DNA of 12,502 bases from positions 1 to 12,502 of the forward strand of contig CAAFJI010000110.1 of assembly GCA_900763175.1 (NCBI GenBank), in the 5' to 3' direction. A model generated the notes under the pieces. It was not told where the DNA came from. It saw only the letters and a list, made by a program, of their open reading frames with translations, and did no database searches. The DNA is from Lachnospiraceae bacterium. GTDB taxonomy: Bacteria > Bacillota > Clostridia > Lachnospirales > Lachnospiraceae. Positions 8,501 through 12,502 of the stretch are shown piece by piece. The position numbers and the translations under genes were made by a program. Each line of letters begins with the position of its first letter. The first letter of the stretch is position 1.

Positions 8501-8512
8501 TTTTCCTTTCAC
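2519..8512 (-). CDS. Giant LPXTG-type surface protein with thioester-like domain and 13 SpaA/CnaB modules
   Basis: A 1,997-residue cell-wall-anchored adhesin/pilin-like protein. It has a signal peptide (1 to about 30, cleavage near TYA/AE), an N-terminal domain (about 33-134), a Glu/Ser/Gln-rich linker (about 135-205), a thioester-type domain (about 262-395: Cys294 in TAYCIEP; THLA at 351-354) and a further beta-rich region to about 520. Thirteen SpaA/CnaB modules follow, starting near 523, 618, 743, 855, 972, 1092, 1207, 1334, 1443, 1531, 1664, 1774 and 1861. Each carries an E..AP.GY-like motif (for example KEITAPTGY, REEKAPEGY) and most a Lys plus terminal Asn or Asp expected to form isopeptide bonds. 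A Pro/Glu linker leads to the APKTGD sorting signal (1963-1968), a membrane helix and a KQKE tail. Modules 7-9 and 10-12 form a duplicated set. The start is GTG with GAGGTGG six bases upstream. It resembles the VaFE/SpaA surface proteins of Clostridia ICEs, probably acting in attachment during conjugation or colonisation. A sortase must come from elsewhere. Confidence 0.93.
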   Translation of the reverse strand: MKGKVKRIVSGLLSVMTILTTIAQPLTTYAAEPEPTAFEVQYPALDAVRDMLSAEEIVTAGDYEVVIGSAFDVKSDFSGLEIQTDKVEVTLHEAKNSSGEAFDVNKADVYRAVYMVEPRSEHPSYHVVRNITVKEPVTKTQTETASEDSGYGGQDEEESEEDGESHSEKTSQSEPVKEQPKESEIPQTQIKSEEELDAALQAAQGQETVDQETGLSFGEVMMQAAEQGVDFTELEEGKSLTFTAQSKKLRAARASQKVTVTQGDWYYYADYGLGTYLTSPFTVTFGNVTATAYCIEPSKPGPGSGTYQITKLEGNRELAKVCYYGTEAAGSSAFFAKHHTDFSTGKRFVITHLAASYANGSSDAFYGTNSTGESLAMELYNYAIGQPDIPDVEMSFSNGNVTAYVDGNGQRTEEITFRADAQQTITMKLPKGVKFHNVTTGKTSSAGAEVVVSGGTRFYLSAPLTQTVDVSGSWSATMKGSITKDYSAYKITTGGSVQDLALVFGEGVEDKKYVDFSVKWLELAKVQVIKVDSKNQDAKLSGAVFGVYKDKDCTQLIAKMPATDKNGASEVEIVKTQDTVYLKEITAPTGYRLNTSSYNVKLVANQTTSVTVPDEEQLGELTVYKEGQVLVGAEVSADKTVFQYENRRQAGAVYDVYAGADIYTAYGALVYEKGALVKEHLTTDSNGAVILKNLHLGIYLIREVQAPENFYNGGEEKEVTLSYAGQNVDVVFSETTFTNDRQKAKVTVTKKDQDTEHPLDGGIFGLYAADDIVNADGIVVVKKGTLIEKATTGNDGTATFLADLPIGFSYDVKEEQAPSGYVRNTKDVFTFDFVYTNDREAVVSFSHTFVNERVKAKISLQKKDKETNTNQPQGDATLEKAVYGLYAREDIVHPDGTTGVIYPAGEQVATLTTDEKGMASVEDLYLGKYFVKEITPPVGYLADETEHDLVCSYEGDLVAIVKRDCVSLEQVKKQPFQIIKAANNGNTDAELLEGAGFTAYLESSLKKKADGTYDFDSAKPVVIGENGATEMFTDKKGYACSIPLPYGTYIVRETTTPHNYKPVDDFIVRITEHKPNTPQVWRVLLDKEFEAKLKIIKQDDETKKPVLKKDTEFKVYDLDKKKYVEQVTTYPTTVVHKSYFTDEQGYLILPQNLKIGHYRIEEVDAPFGYTLNENYYEVKVDSNTAYQMDSVSGDVIIEVVYENHPVKGQLKIVKKGEVLSGFDKDFSYQMENLSGAVFDVFAAEDIYTADFQKDENGNRMLEYQKGEKVDTLTTNEKGEASLSDLPLGTYEVVEVTAPEGFVLNETPQKITFTYKDQHTPVIEHTAAFVNDRQKVEISVVKKDAETGAVVKGATFGLYAKEDILAGEKVIVKAGTLLSEAVTGEDGRAVFTCDLPFGIYEIRELSAPAGYVSSKEVLEVKAEYQGQDVKVVALSSDFENKPTKVAVKKTDVTTGVELSGATLTVLDKEGTVVDTWTSVKGEEHLIERLTVGETYTLREEFAPYGYLIAEEVTFTVEDTAEIQKVEMKDDVPTGTILINKKGEFLEDVSLLDTIGGWIAHLFEYVTGALKEVTFEVYALEDIKAADGESEDHYKKDELVGTITTDETGVARLSDLPLGKYYIKEKETAEGFVLDGKIREVDLTYRDQHTAEVTYSTDWQNLRQRAEVSVIKKEKDTDRVLEGAVFALCAKEDILNKDGEVILKADTVIEEKATDKEGKLLFTADLPLGYSYYVKETAPAPGFVSTEEIKEFTFTYESAEKEKVDFEFTFENEPTVFEFTKTSLTDGTEVEGAKLQITDEAGKVVDSWTSGKEPHIIRELVVGKTYTMTETLPADGYVTAEEITFTVEDTGEVQKVEMKDDVTKVEISKTDADGKELPGAVLVILDEEGKEVERWTSKEKAHYMEMLPIGTYILREEKAPEGYLLAKDVKFEVKDTKEVQKITMVDEKEPEKPEEEPPTNTPSDAPKTGDETQVGLWFALLLLGIGGLVAVLRVYKQKE

Positions 8513-8538
8513 TCAAAACCACCTCTTTTTTCTTATTT

Positions 8539-8567
8539 TTTATAAGCACCCATCTATAAAGATTCAA
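8539..8567 (-). promoter_or_regulatory. Sigma-A-type promoter for the surface protein gene
   Basis: On the minus strand TTGAAT (8567-8562) and TATAAA (8544-8539) are separated by exactly 17 bases, matching four and five of six consensus positions. The predicted transcript starts near 8532, leaving a leader of about 20 nt with the GAGGTGG ribosome binding site at 8525-8519. The direct repeat GGTGCTTAT occurs at 8582-8574, just upstream of the -35, and at 8550-8542, overlapping the -10. Confidence 0.6.
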
Positions 8568-8976
8568 ACAATCATAAGCACCACTCCCTTCCGCTGTACT
8601 TGTGCAATCGAAAAAACTTTTCAACAACAGCACATGTATATGGCGATATCTGTTCTAAAATAAGAAAGCCGATACCGCCACATCTTATCTACTGTCATTG
8701 ATCCGGCAACCCGGATATAACAATAAGATTCTTTTGAGGTTTGAGCGTTTTCCTGTTTTCATCCCAGACACGTTCCTGCTTGGGTGTCCTTGTGTCCCAA
8801 GCGTATCAGGTATTTCCTGACCGCTGATAAGGCACGCAGAATGCGCACTCAATATCAGGTATCTATCTGGGCAGGCTATGAAGTTTTCAAGGTTCAGTGA
8901 AAAGGATTTCTTCCCTTCTCACTAACCCCAATCGGGAGATGCGAAAAAACAAGCAGGGGGAAATAAATTTTTTTTA
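8568..8976 (-). other. Gene-free spacer rich in short inverted and direct repeats
   Basis: I see no convincing gene here. Inverted repeats: GGCGATATC (8642-8650) with GATACCGCC (8671-8679), one wobble; ATCCGG-CAAC-CCGGAT (8701-8716); GCTTGGG (8778-8784) with CCCAAGC (8796-8802); TCAGG-TATTT-CCTGA (8806-8820); AGTGAAAAGG (8896-8905) with CCTTCTCACT (8914-8923), one wobble. TATCAGGTAT is repeated at 8804-8813 and 8853-8862, with CTGATA inverted between them. The minus strand has a boxA-like CCTTGAAAACT near 8882-8892. A 25-codon mini-ORF (8698-8621) ending in three Cys codons lacks a clear ribosome binding site. The region could be a structured RNA, a cis site for transfer, or a regulatory region; the sequence alone does not decide. 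Confidence 0.5.
8928..8956 (-). repeat. Copy A of shared CTGCTTG...GATTGG block
   Basis: On the minus strand this reads CTGCTTG, a T-run, then GATTGG with 16 bases between the end of CTGCTTG and GATTGG, followed by GGTTAGTGA. A second copy (10866-10895), upstream of the small gene and sigma-like gene, has the same two boxes 17 bases apart. Only two copies exist in the window, and neither contains a good sigma-A -10, so a promoter or operator role is inference. Confidence 0.35.
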
Positions 8977-9020
8977 AAATCGGCGGCAACTGCGTATCTT
9001 CACACAGCTACCGCCGATTT
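8977..9020. terminator. Strong hairpin after the radical-SAM pseudogene, probable terminator
   Basis: AAATCGGCGG (8977-8986) pairs perfectly with CCGCCGATTT (9011-9020), and the stem extends to 16 bp on the minus strand through two G-U pairs, with a 12-nt loop. It begins 11 nt after the pseudogene's original stop codon, where a terminator is expected. The minus-strand T-run is short (four T, then A-rich), so termination efficiency is uncertain. The plus side is also AT-rich, so it could act in both directions. Confidence 0.6.
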
Positions 9021-9030
9021 CATTTACATA

Positions 9031-9882
9031 TTATTCTGTTGGAACAGGCATCCACTTTTCTACCCACCGATTATATGGTTCATACTCCTCAAACTGGTGA
9101 CAGCTTTGAATATCTGGATCTGCCCACACCACCGCTGCATGTGCTGGCAGATTTTAAAATGCCGCAGTTCCCTATCTGTAAATCATTCTGCCACATGGGT
9201 CATCCACCGTCCTCTGGAATCTACAAACCTTTGTTTATCATAAATCATCACAAATGGAAAAACTCCCAGTTCCCACAAAGTATCAATCCGAAACAAATCT
9301 TCCTCTATACTGCTCCAATAATTTGTCAGCACATAAACCCTGCTATGCCCCTGTGATTTCAGTCCCGACTGTTTGAATAACCGAAACTTCTCCTGCAATT
9401 TCTCTTTCGGATCGTCCCATGCAAAATGATATTCTCGAATCTTCTGCAACGCTTCGATTACCTCCTCATTGAGAAAACGCACGTCCATGCCGCCATTAAA
9501 ATCCCGATAAGTCCGCAGCTTTCCGACTGATATACCCGTCTTTTTCCAGTGTGATGCAAAAAGAGTGGTTCTTTCTCGGACACCCACGGGTAAGGAAACC
9601 ATAGGCAGTATCTTTTGTCAATTCTGGATAGCAATTCCCAATTTCTTCTGGTAGCCGATTCTCCAGATCATACCCGCTGCCGCCCCAAAACATTACACTA
9701 TAGTCCGGCAACTCCGGCTCTTTCGACTCCGTAAATATTTTGCTTACATACAGCACATCATAGTATGTTCCCATATCAGCAAACTCCACTGTACTCCCCA
9801 ACTGTTTATGATAGGAAGAAATCTTCATCAGCGGAAAGTTAAAAAAATTATGGCTGTCACAATCAATCAATCCTACTCTCAT
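9031..9882 (-). pseudogene. Broken radical-SAM-like protein gene
   Basis: The start (MRVGLIDCDSHNFFNFPLMK, ATG at 9882 with AAGGAGAGG upstream) and the pieces GFLTRGCPR, ADLSGF, NGGMDVRFLNEE, FAWDDPKEKL, RVYVLTNYWSS, VMIYDK and RWMTHVAE resemble, from memory, a radical-SAM-like family found in Clostridia ICEs. It is disrupted at several points. The expected CxxxCxxC cluster reads CPRKNHSFC, with the middle Cys lost and one extra residue. After AADLSGF there is a stop, and the family sequence resumes in another frame at DFNGGMDVRF, consistent with a deletion of roughly 30-40 codons. A TGA follows HVAE at 9185-9183. A further one-base frameshift is needed before the C-terminal EEYEPYNRWVEKWMPVPTE, which ends at a TAA (9033-9031). 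The start overlaps the sigma-like gene by 20 nt, so both were once coupled. No functional enzyme is expected. The family recall is from memory; the lesions are visible. Confidence 0.82.
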
Positions 9883-10528
9883 CTTCCCCTCTCCTTCCTG
9901 TCTTTTTACCCTGCTTGTCCACACCATACGCCTTCTGTACCTTGCGGATTGCTTTTCGTATCATATCGGAAACTGCCTGATTGGAAACACCCAGCTCCTT
10001 TGCAATGATCCTCTGTGTTATCCCATCCAGATAATGCCGTTCTACTACATACCGCTGATTCTCTGTCAGCAGTAGCAAAGCTTCTTCCATTGTTTCACAC
10101 AGAATCATGTGTGCCAGCGTAGTGTCCTCTTCTCCCAGTACGTCCCAGTCCTCTGCTACCGCACTATACGATACGGTTTTCTTTCCATTGCGGACTTCCT
10201 GATTTTTTGCCAGCCGATCCTCGCCCTCTAAAATCAGGCGTATGTACCAGTTCTCATTATCAAAGAAACTTTCGTTAATATTCGTAAATGTTTCTTCGCC
10301 GGATTCATATATGTATTCCCTGCAGGGATGAAGCGGAAACACCGTTGCCCTGTTTCCCACCCGGTAAAACACAAATCCGTTTCGGTACACAACGATCTCC
10401 GTCTGCTCTCCTACTATCTCTTTCACAGCAATCGGTATATCTGCCTCCAGAAGCGCTTTTACCGAAGGTACTCTTCCTTCTACCTCTGCCACCTCTACCA
10501 TGTTCCGAAGTTCTCTTAATGTAAGCAT
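9863..10528 (-). CDS. Sigma-70 region 4-like regulatory protein
   Basis: A 221-residue cytoplasmic protein. The C-terminal part (about 150-202) reads LTENQRYVVERHYLDGITQRIIAKELGVSNQAVSDMIRKAIRKVQKAY, a typical sigma-70 region 4 helix-turn-helix (helices about 168-192). The N-terminal half (1 to about 110) has no recognisable region 2, so it may act as an ICE-specific transcription regulator rather than a full sigma factor. Such proteins are common in Tn916/Tn1549-like elements. A GTG at 10537 would add three residues, but AGGTGG lies five bases before the ATG at 10528. That ribosome binding site is in the 3' arm of a perfect 8-bp inverted repeat (10531-10564), so translation may be restrained. 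The gene's end overlaps the radical-SAM pseudogene by 20 nt. The 44-aa gene upstream is probably in the same transcript. Confidence 0.82.
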   Translation of the reverse strand: MLTLRELRNMVEVAEVEGRVPSVKALLEADIPIAVKEIVGEQTEIVVYRNGFVFYRVGNRATVFPLHPCREYIYESGEETFTNINESFFDNENWYIRLILEGEDRLAKNQEVRNGKKTVSYSAVAEDWDVLGEEDTTLAHMILCETMEEALLLLTENQRYVVERHYLDGITQRIIAKELGVSNQAVSDMIRKAIRKVQKAYGVDKQGKKTGRRGEDESRID

Positions 10529-10530
10529 AT

Positions 10531-10564
10531 AGACCACCTTTCTACCTTGCAGCGCGGGTGGTCT
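10531..10564 (-). promoter_or_regulatory. Inverted repeat sequestering the SD of the sigma-like gene
   Basis: On the minus strand AGACCACC (10564-10557) is perfectly complementary to GGTGGTCT (10538-10531), with an 18-nt loop. The 3' arm contains most of the AGGTGG SD sequence, and the ATG follows the stem by two bases. In RNA this 8-bp GC-containing stem would hide the ribosome binding site. What opens it is not visible. Confidence 0.6.
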
Positions 10565-10604
10565 GTCGTTTATCGGTCACTTACTTCAGAAAAGCAGCAG
10601 AAAC

Positions 10605-10647
10605 AGTCACAGATACACCCGTTTTTTTTGAACGGGAGTCTGTGACT
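10605..10647. promoter_or_regulatory. Imperfect hairpin between small gene and sigma-like gene
   Basis: AGTCACAGA (10605-10613) pairs with TCTGTGACT (10639-10647), and after a 4-versus-2-base bulge CCCGTT (10618-10623) pairs with AACGGG (10631-10636). The fold is strong but has no long T-run on either side, so it looks more like an RNA-stability, processing or attenuation element than a classic terminator. A 32-codon reading frame (10668-10570, minus strand) with six Cys codons clustered in its middle runs through it, but it lacks a clear SD. Confidence 0.5.
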
Positions 10648-10681
10648 CCTTCTGATAAAACCTTTCATATAATGATTACCG

Positions 10682-10816
10682 TCATTTTTTCAATTTTGAG
10701 CAATTTCGATCAGAAAGTCCTTTTTTCTCTTCCAATTTTTGTGATAAAGAGAAATAATCCCCCATCGCATCATACGGACAGTGCTTTCTGTACTCCAACT
10801 CCTCCAGCCTTGTCAT
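10682..10816 (-). CDS. Small conserved-looking protein upstream of the sigma-like gene (44 aa)
   Basis: A 44-residue charged protein beginning MTRLEELEYRKHCPYDAMGD and ending SKLKK. The ATG at 10816 is seven bases after a very strong AAAGGAGGGG ribosome binding site, which is the main evidence that it is real. It is mostly hydrophilic, with no membrane segment, signal peptide or recognisable domain. It is the first gene after the strong terminator at 10913-10974 and lies 153 nt before the sigma-like gene in the same orientation, so it is probably co-transcribed and may be a small regulator. I do not recognise a family. Confidence 0.7.
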   Translation of the reverse strand: MTRLEELEYRKHCPYDAMGDYFSLSQKLEEKKGLSDRNCSKLKK

Positions 10817-10865
10817 AGCTCATCCCCTCCTTTCACTGAAACTCTTTGCTAGTTCTTTCAATAAT

Positions 10866-10895
10866 CCAATCTAATAAGAAGTGAAAAACAAGCAG
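10866..10895 (-). repeat. Copy B of shared CTGCTTG...GATTGG block, in the probable promoter region of the sigma operon
   Basis: The minus strand reads CTGCTTGTTTTT, then GATTGG 17 bases after CTGCTTG, followed by ATTATTGA. It lies between the strong terminator and the 44-aa gene, where the promoter of that operon must be. TTGTTT and GATTAT resemble sigma-A boxes but are 19 bases apart, so a standard promoter is doubtful. Its partner copy is at 8928-8956. Confidence 0.35.
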
Positions 10896-10912
10896 TTTGG
10901 AAACTTTTTCGC

Positions 10913-10974
10913 AAAAAAAAACGGAAGAAACGAATCTGTCATGCTAAATCAACTTGACGGTTTCGCTTCTCCCG
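10913..10974 (-). terminator. Strong intrinsic terminator
   Basis: A 20-bp stem on the minus strand: CGGGAGAAGCG...CCGTCA (10974-10955) against TGACAG...CTTCCG (10941-10922), with two G-U pairs and two mismatches and a 13-nt loop. It is followed at once by nine T (10921-10913). This is a textbook Rho-independent terminator. It ends transcripts from the kinase side and separates them from the 44-aa/sigma operon. Confidence 0.88.
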
Positions 10975-11057
10975 GCTTCAGCGCTGTGGAAATCTCTAGC
11001 TCCCCCCTAATTCGTATAGGGTAGTTTACGCAACTCTTTTTGCCTCTTCACTTCTCT

Positions 11058-11221
11058 TTAATTTTTTTGATATATACAAATGATTTCGTATAACTCTTCC
11101 ATGTCTACCTATATTGTCTGCTTGCACTTCGGACATTCAATCGCTCCTGCACACTAACGTTGTCAAACAGACAGGCATTACAACTTTCTATATCACAATG
11201 ATATTAAACAGGCAATGTCAT
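11058..11221 (-). pseudogene. Possible decayed small zinc-ribbon gene downstream of the kinase
   Basis: A strong GGGAGGG ribosome binding site seven bases before the ATG at 11221 opens a frame that stops after MTLPV. Reading on gives YHCDIESCNACLFDN and, after a frame change near the GTGTGC at about 11150, AGAIECPKCKQTI, a TAG, then VDMEELYEIICIYQKN and a stop at 11058. The CNAC and CPKC pairs would form a zinc ribbon if the two stops and one frameshift were repaired, so this looks like a remnant. A competing reading is a 36-residue basic ORF (11136-11026, MSEVQADNIGRHGRVIR...) with AGGAG seven bases upstream. From 10975 to 11025 I see nothing further. Confidence 0.3.
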
Positions 11222-11238
11222 TTTCTCACCCTCCCATT

Positions 11239-12502
11239 TTATATCCTGTTATTTGTTGATAAAATAATTTTTGTTTCAAACTCCTTATCTGTATAGCTAT
11301 AATTCATATTACCACAATATTTATTAACTAAATCTGTCAGAATACTTATACCGAGTCCTGTATGTTCTCTTTTTGTAGAAATCAATTTATTATCACTAAT
11401 TTCTGGAGTTTGTGCCATAGTATTTATCATTTTTATCACAACATAATCTTTGAATTTATGGATTCTCAAAAAAATTCTTCTACCATGTTTGCACTTTTTA
11501 CTTGCATCTATTGCATTATCTAATAAATTGGCAAATAATACTGTCACATCTGTTTTGTCCATAAAATCAAATCTAATATCTTGCATATTGATATCTAATT
11601 CAATATTATCATGATTGCATATTTGTATTTTATCCCATAAAATAGAACAAACAATTCGATCCGAACACTGAAATTGTCTTTGTATATCTTCAATCTCTTC
11701 TAATAACTTATTTGCATATTCCTCTCGCATCACTTTTTCTGTTTCTCCCATGCTTGAGATTACTTGTAAATGTCTCTTCATATCATGCAACAATTTTTGT
11801 GAATCTTGAAAACGTTCTTGTAGACTTTCATAATACCTCGCAAACAACTCTCTTTGCTGTTCTAGAAGTTCTGTTTTCTTTTCTAACTCAAAATTGTATG
11901 ATACTCTTTCAAACAAATGCATAACACCTGCGTCAACTACCGCAAATCCGATACCGATTACTAGAATAATACCATTATGCTCAACATCTGTTTCTTTTTG
12001 AAGCAAATATAACAATAATGAGAATTCAAATACAAGTAAAAACACCATATATATATTCAAAGCAATAGACACATTACTAATTTTACACTTTTTTAGAATC
12101 TGACTAAATACATGCCATGTACAAAGAATTGCCAAAGCATTTGCAATTCCTGATACTAAGAAAAACCTTGGCTCACTTAATGCAATGTAGGTATTATCTT
12201 GTGTTAACGTTGAAAAGATTGTTGTAACTACTAAATCCATAATAGCAACATAAATTACTATAATAACTGAATTTACAACAACATCTTTTTTTTCCGTAGT
12301 ATATAAAAATGCTGATCCTGCACATAGTGCCATTAATGAATAACTTATATTTAACATTGGATTTGCCGCCAGTGCTTCTACCGCATTAAGCAAAATATGT
12401 GTTATTACTGACAAATAATATATCCACTTTTTCTCAACATATTTGCGCTCATATAATTCATCTAGTATTTTCAAATAAACATAACCTGTTATTATACATG
12501 AA
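11239..12502 (-). CDS. AgrC-like GHKL sensor histidine kinase (5' end probably beyond window)
   Basis: A membrane sensor kinase of the AgrC/HPK10 type, which usually senses peptide signals and phosphorylates a LytTR response regulator. Numbering from the TTG at 12474, there are five to six membrane segments (about 17-33, 41-58, 66-89, 105-127, 136-158, 168-187), then a coiled-coil linker (190-225). The dimerisation box LLHDMKRH has His230 as the likely phosphoacceptor. The ATPase domain has N-box NLLDNAIDA (316-324) and G-box HTGLGISIL (371-379). The frame stays open to the right edge (ITGYVY precedes the TTG), and the TTG lacks a good SD, so the true start and perhaps a further membrane helix lie outside. 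Base composition is clearly more AT-rich than the ICE genes to the left, suggesting a different origin or element cargo. No partner regulator is in the window. Confidence 0.88.
   Translation of the reverse strand, partial: SCIITGYVYLKILDELYERKYVEKKWIYYLSVITHILLNAVEALAANPMLNISYSLMALCAGSAFLYTTEKKDVVVNSVIIVIYVAIMDLVVTTIFSTLTQDNTYIALSEPRFFLVSGIANALAILCTWHVFSQILKKCKISNVSIALNIYMVFLLVFEFSLLLYLLQKETDVEHNGIILVIGIGFAVVDAGVMHLFERVSYNFELEKKTELLEQQRELFARYYESLQERFQDSQKLLHDMKRHLQVISSMGETEKVMREEYANKLLEEIEDIQRQFQCSDRIVCSILWDKIQICNHDNIELDINMQDIRFDFMDKTDVTVLFANLLDNAIDASKKCKHGRRIFLRIHKFKDYVVIKMINTMAQTPEISDNKLISTKREHTGLGISILTDLVNKYCGNMNYSYTDKEFETKIILSTNNRI

Noticed and set aside
8397..8633. 78-codon minus-strand frame overlapping the adhesin start
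   Set aside because: It overlaps the adhesin promoter, SD and signal-peptide codons in another frame and has no convincing ribosome binding site of its own.
8621..8698. 25-codon mini-ORF (starting MTVDKMWRYR) as a real gene
   Set aside because: It has no SD, the ATG follows directly on a hairpin, and the frame is too short to judge; kept only as a speculative leader.
10558..10818. 86-codon plus-strand frame opposite the 44-aa gene
   Set aside because: The minus strand has a far better ribosome binding site and operon context; the plus frame is low-quality sequence crossing both hairpins.
11160..11238. AgrD-like signal-peptide gene next to the kinase
   Set aside because: The frame after the strong SD encodes only MTLPV before a stop, and nothing nearby shows the AgrD amphipathic-leader/Cys/acidic-tail pattern.

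Overview
The window looks like the interior of a Tn1549/Tn916-type integrative and conjugative element (ICE) from a gut Clostridia host, probably Lachnospiraceae or a relative. I base this on moderate GC, Firmicutes ribosome binding sites, and a typical ICE gene set: a VirD4/TraG coupling protein, a PcfB-type protein, a RepA_N replication initiator, a small Cys-rich protein, a giant SpaA/CnaB-repeat surface protein and a sigma-like regulator. Every credible gene is on the minus strand, so transcription runs from high to low coordinates. No relaxase, integrase, sortase, tRNA, rRNA, CRISPR array or intact insertion sequence is visible.

Right block (about 10975-12502): an AT-rich AgrC-like GHKL sensor kinase runs off the right edge. 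Just downstream of it is what looks like a decayed zinc-ribbon gene. A very strong intrinsic terminator (10913-10974) isolates this block from the rest.

Regulatory block (about 9031-10912): a 44-aa small gene, an imperfect hairpin, a sigma-70-region-4-like protein whose Shine-Dalgarno (SD) sequence lies in the arm of a perfect inverted repeat, and a radical-SAM-like gene broken by several lesions. A strong hairpin at 8977-9020 follows.

Spacer (8513-8976): no convincing gene, but five short inverted repeats, direct repeats, a boxA/rRNA-spacer-like sequence, and a good sigma-A-type promoter directly upstream of the adhesin.

Surface, replication and transfer block (1-8512): a 1,997-residue cell-wall-anchored protein (signal peptide, thioester-like domain, 13 SpaA/CnaB modules, APKTG sorting signal) is followed, after a weak hairpin/U-run, by a tight run of genes: small membrane protein, Cys-rich protein, repA, pcfB, traG. 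These overlap or lie 2-4 nt apart. Together they would provide surface attachment to another cell or to host material, element replication, and delivery of DNA to the type IV secretion channel.

The strongest unexpected signal is inside repA. Four iteron-like repeats with an exact 23-bp period (1571-1662) fall in all three codon phases, as expected for a replication origin embedded in the initiator gene.
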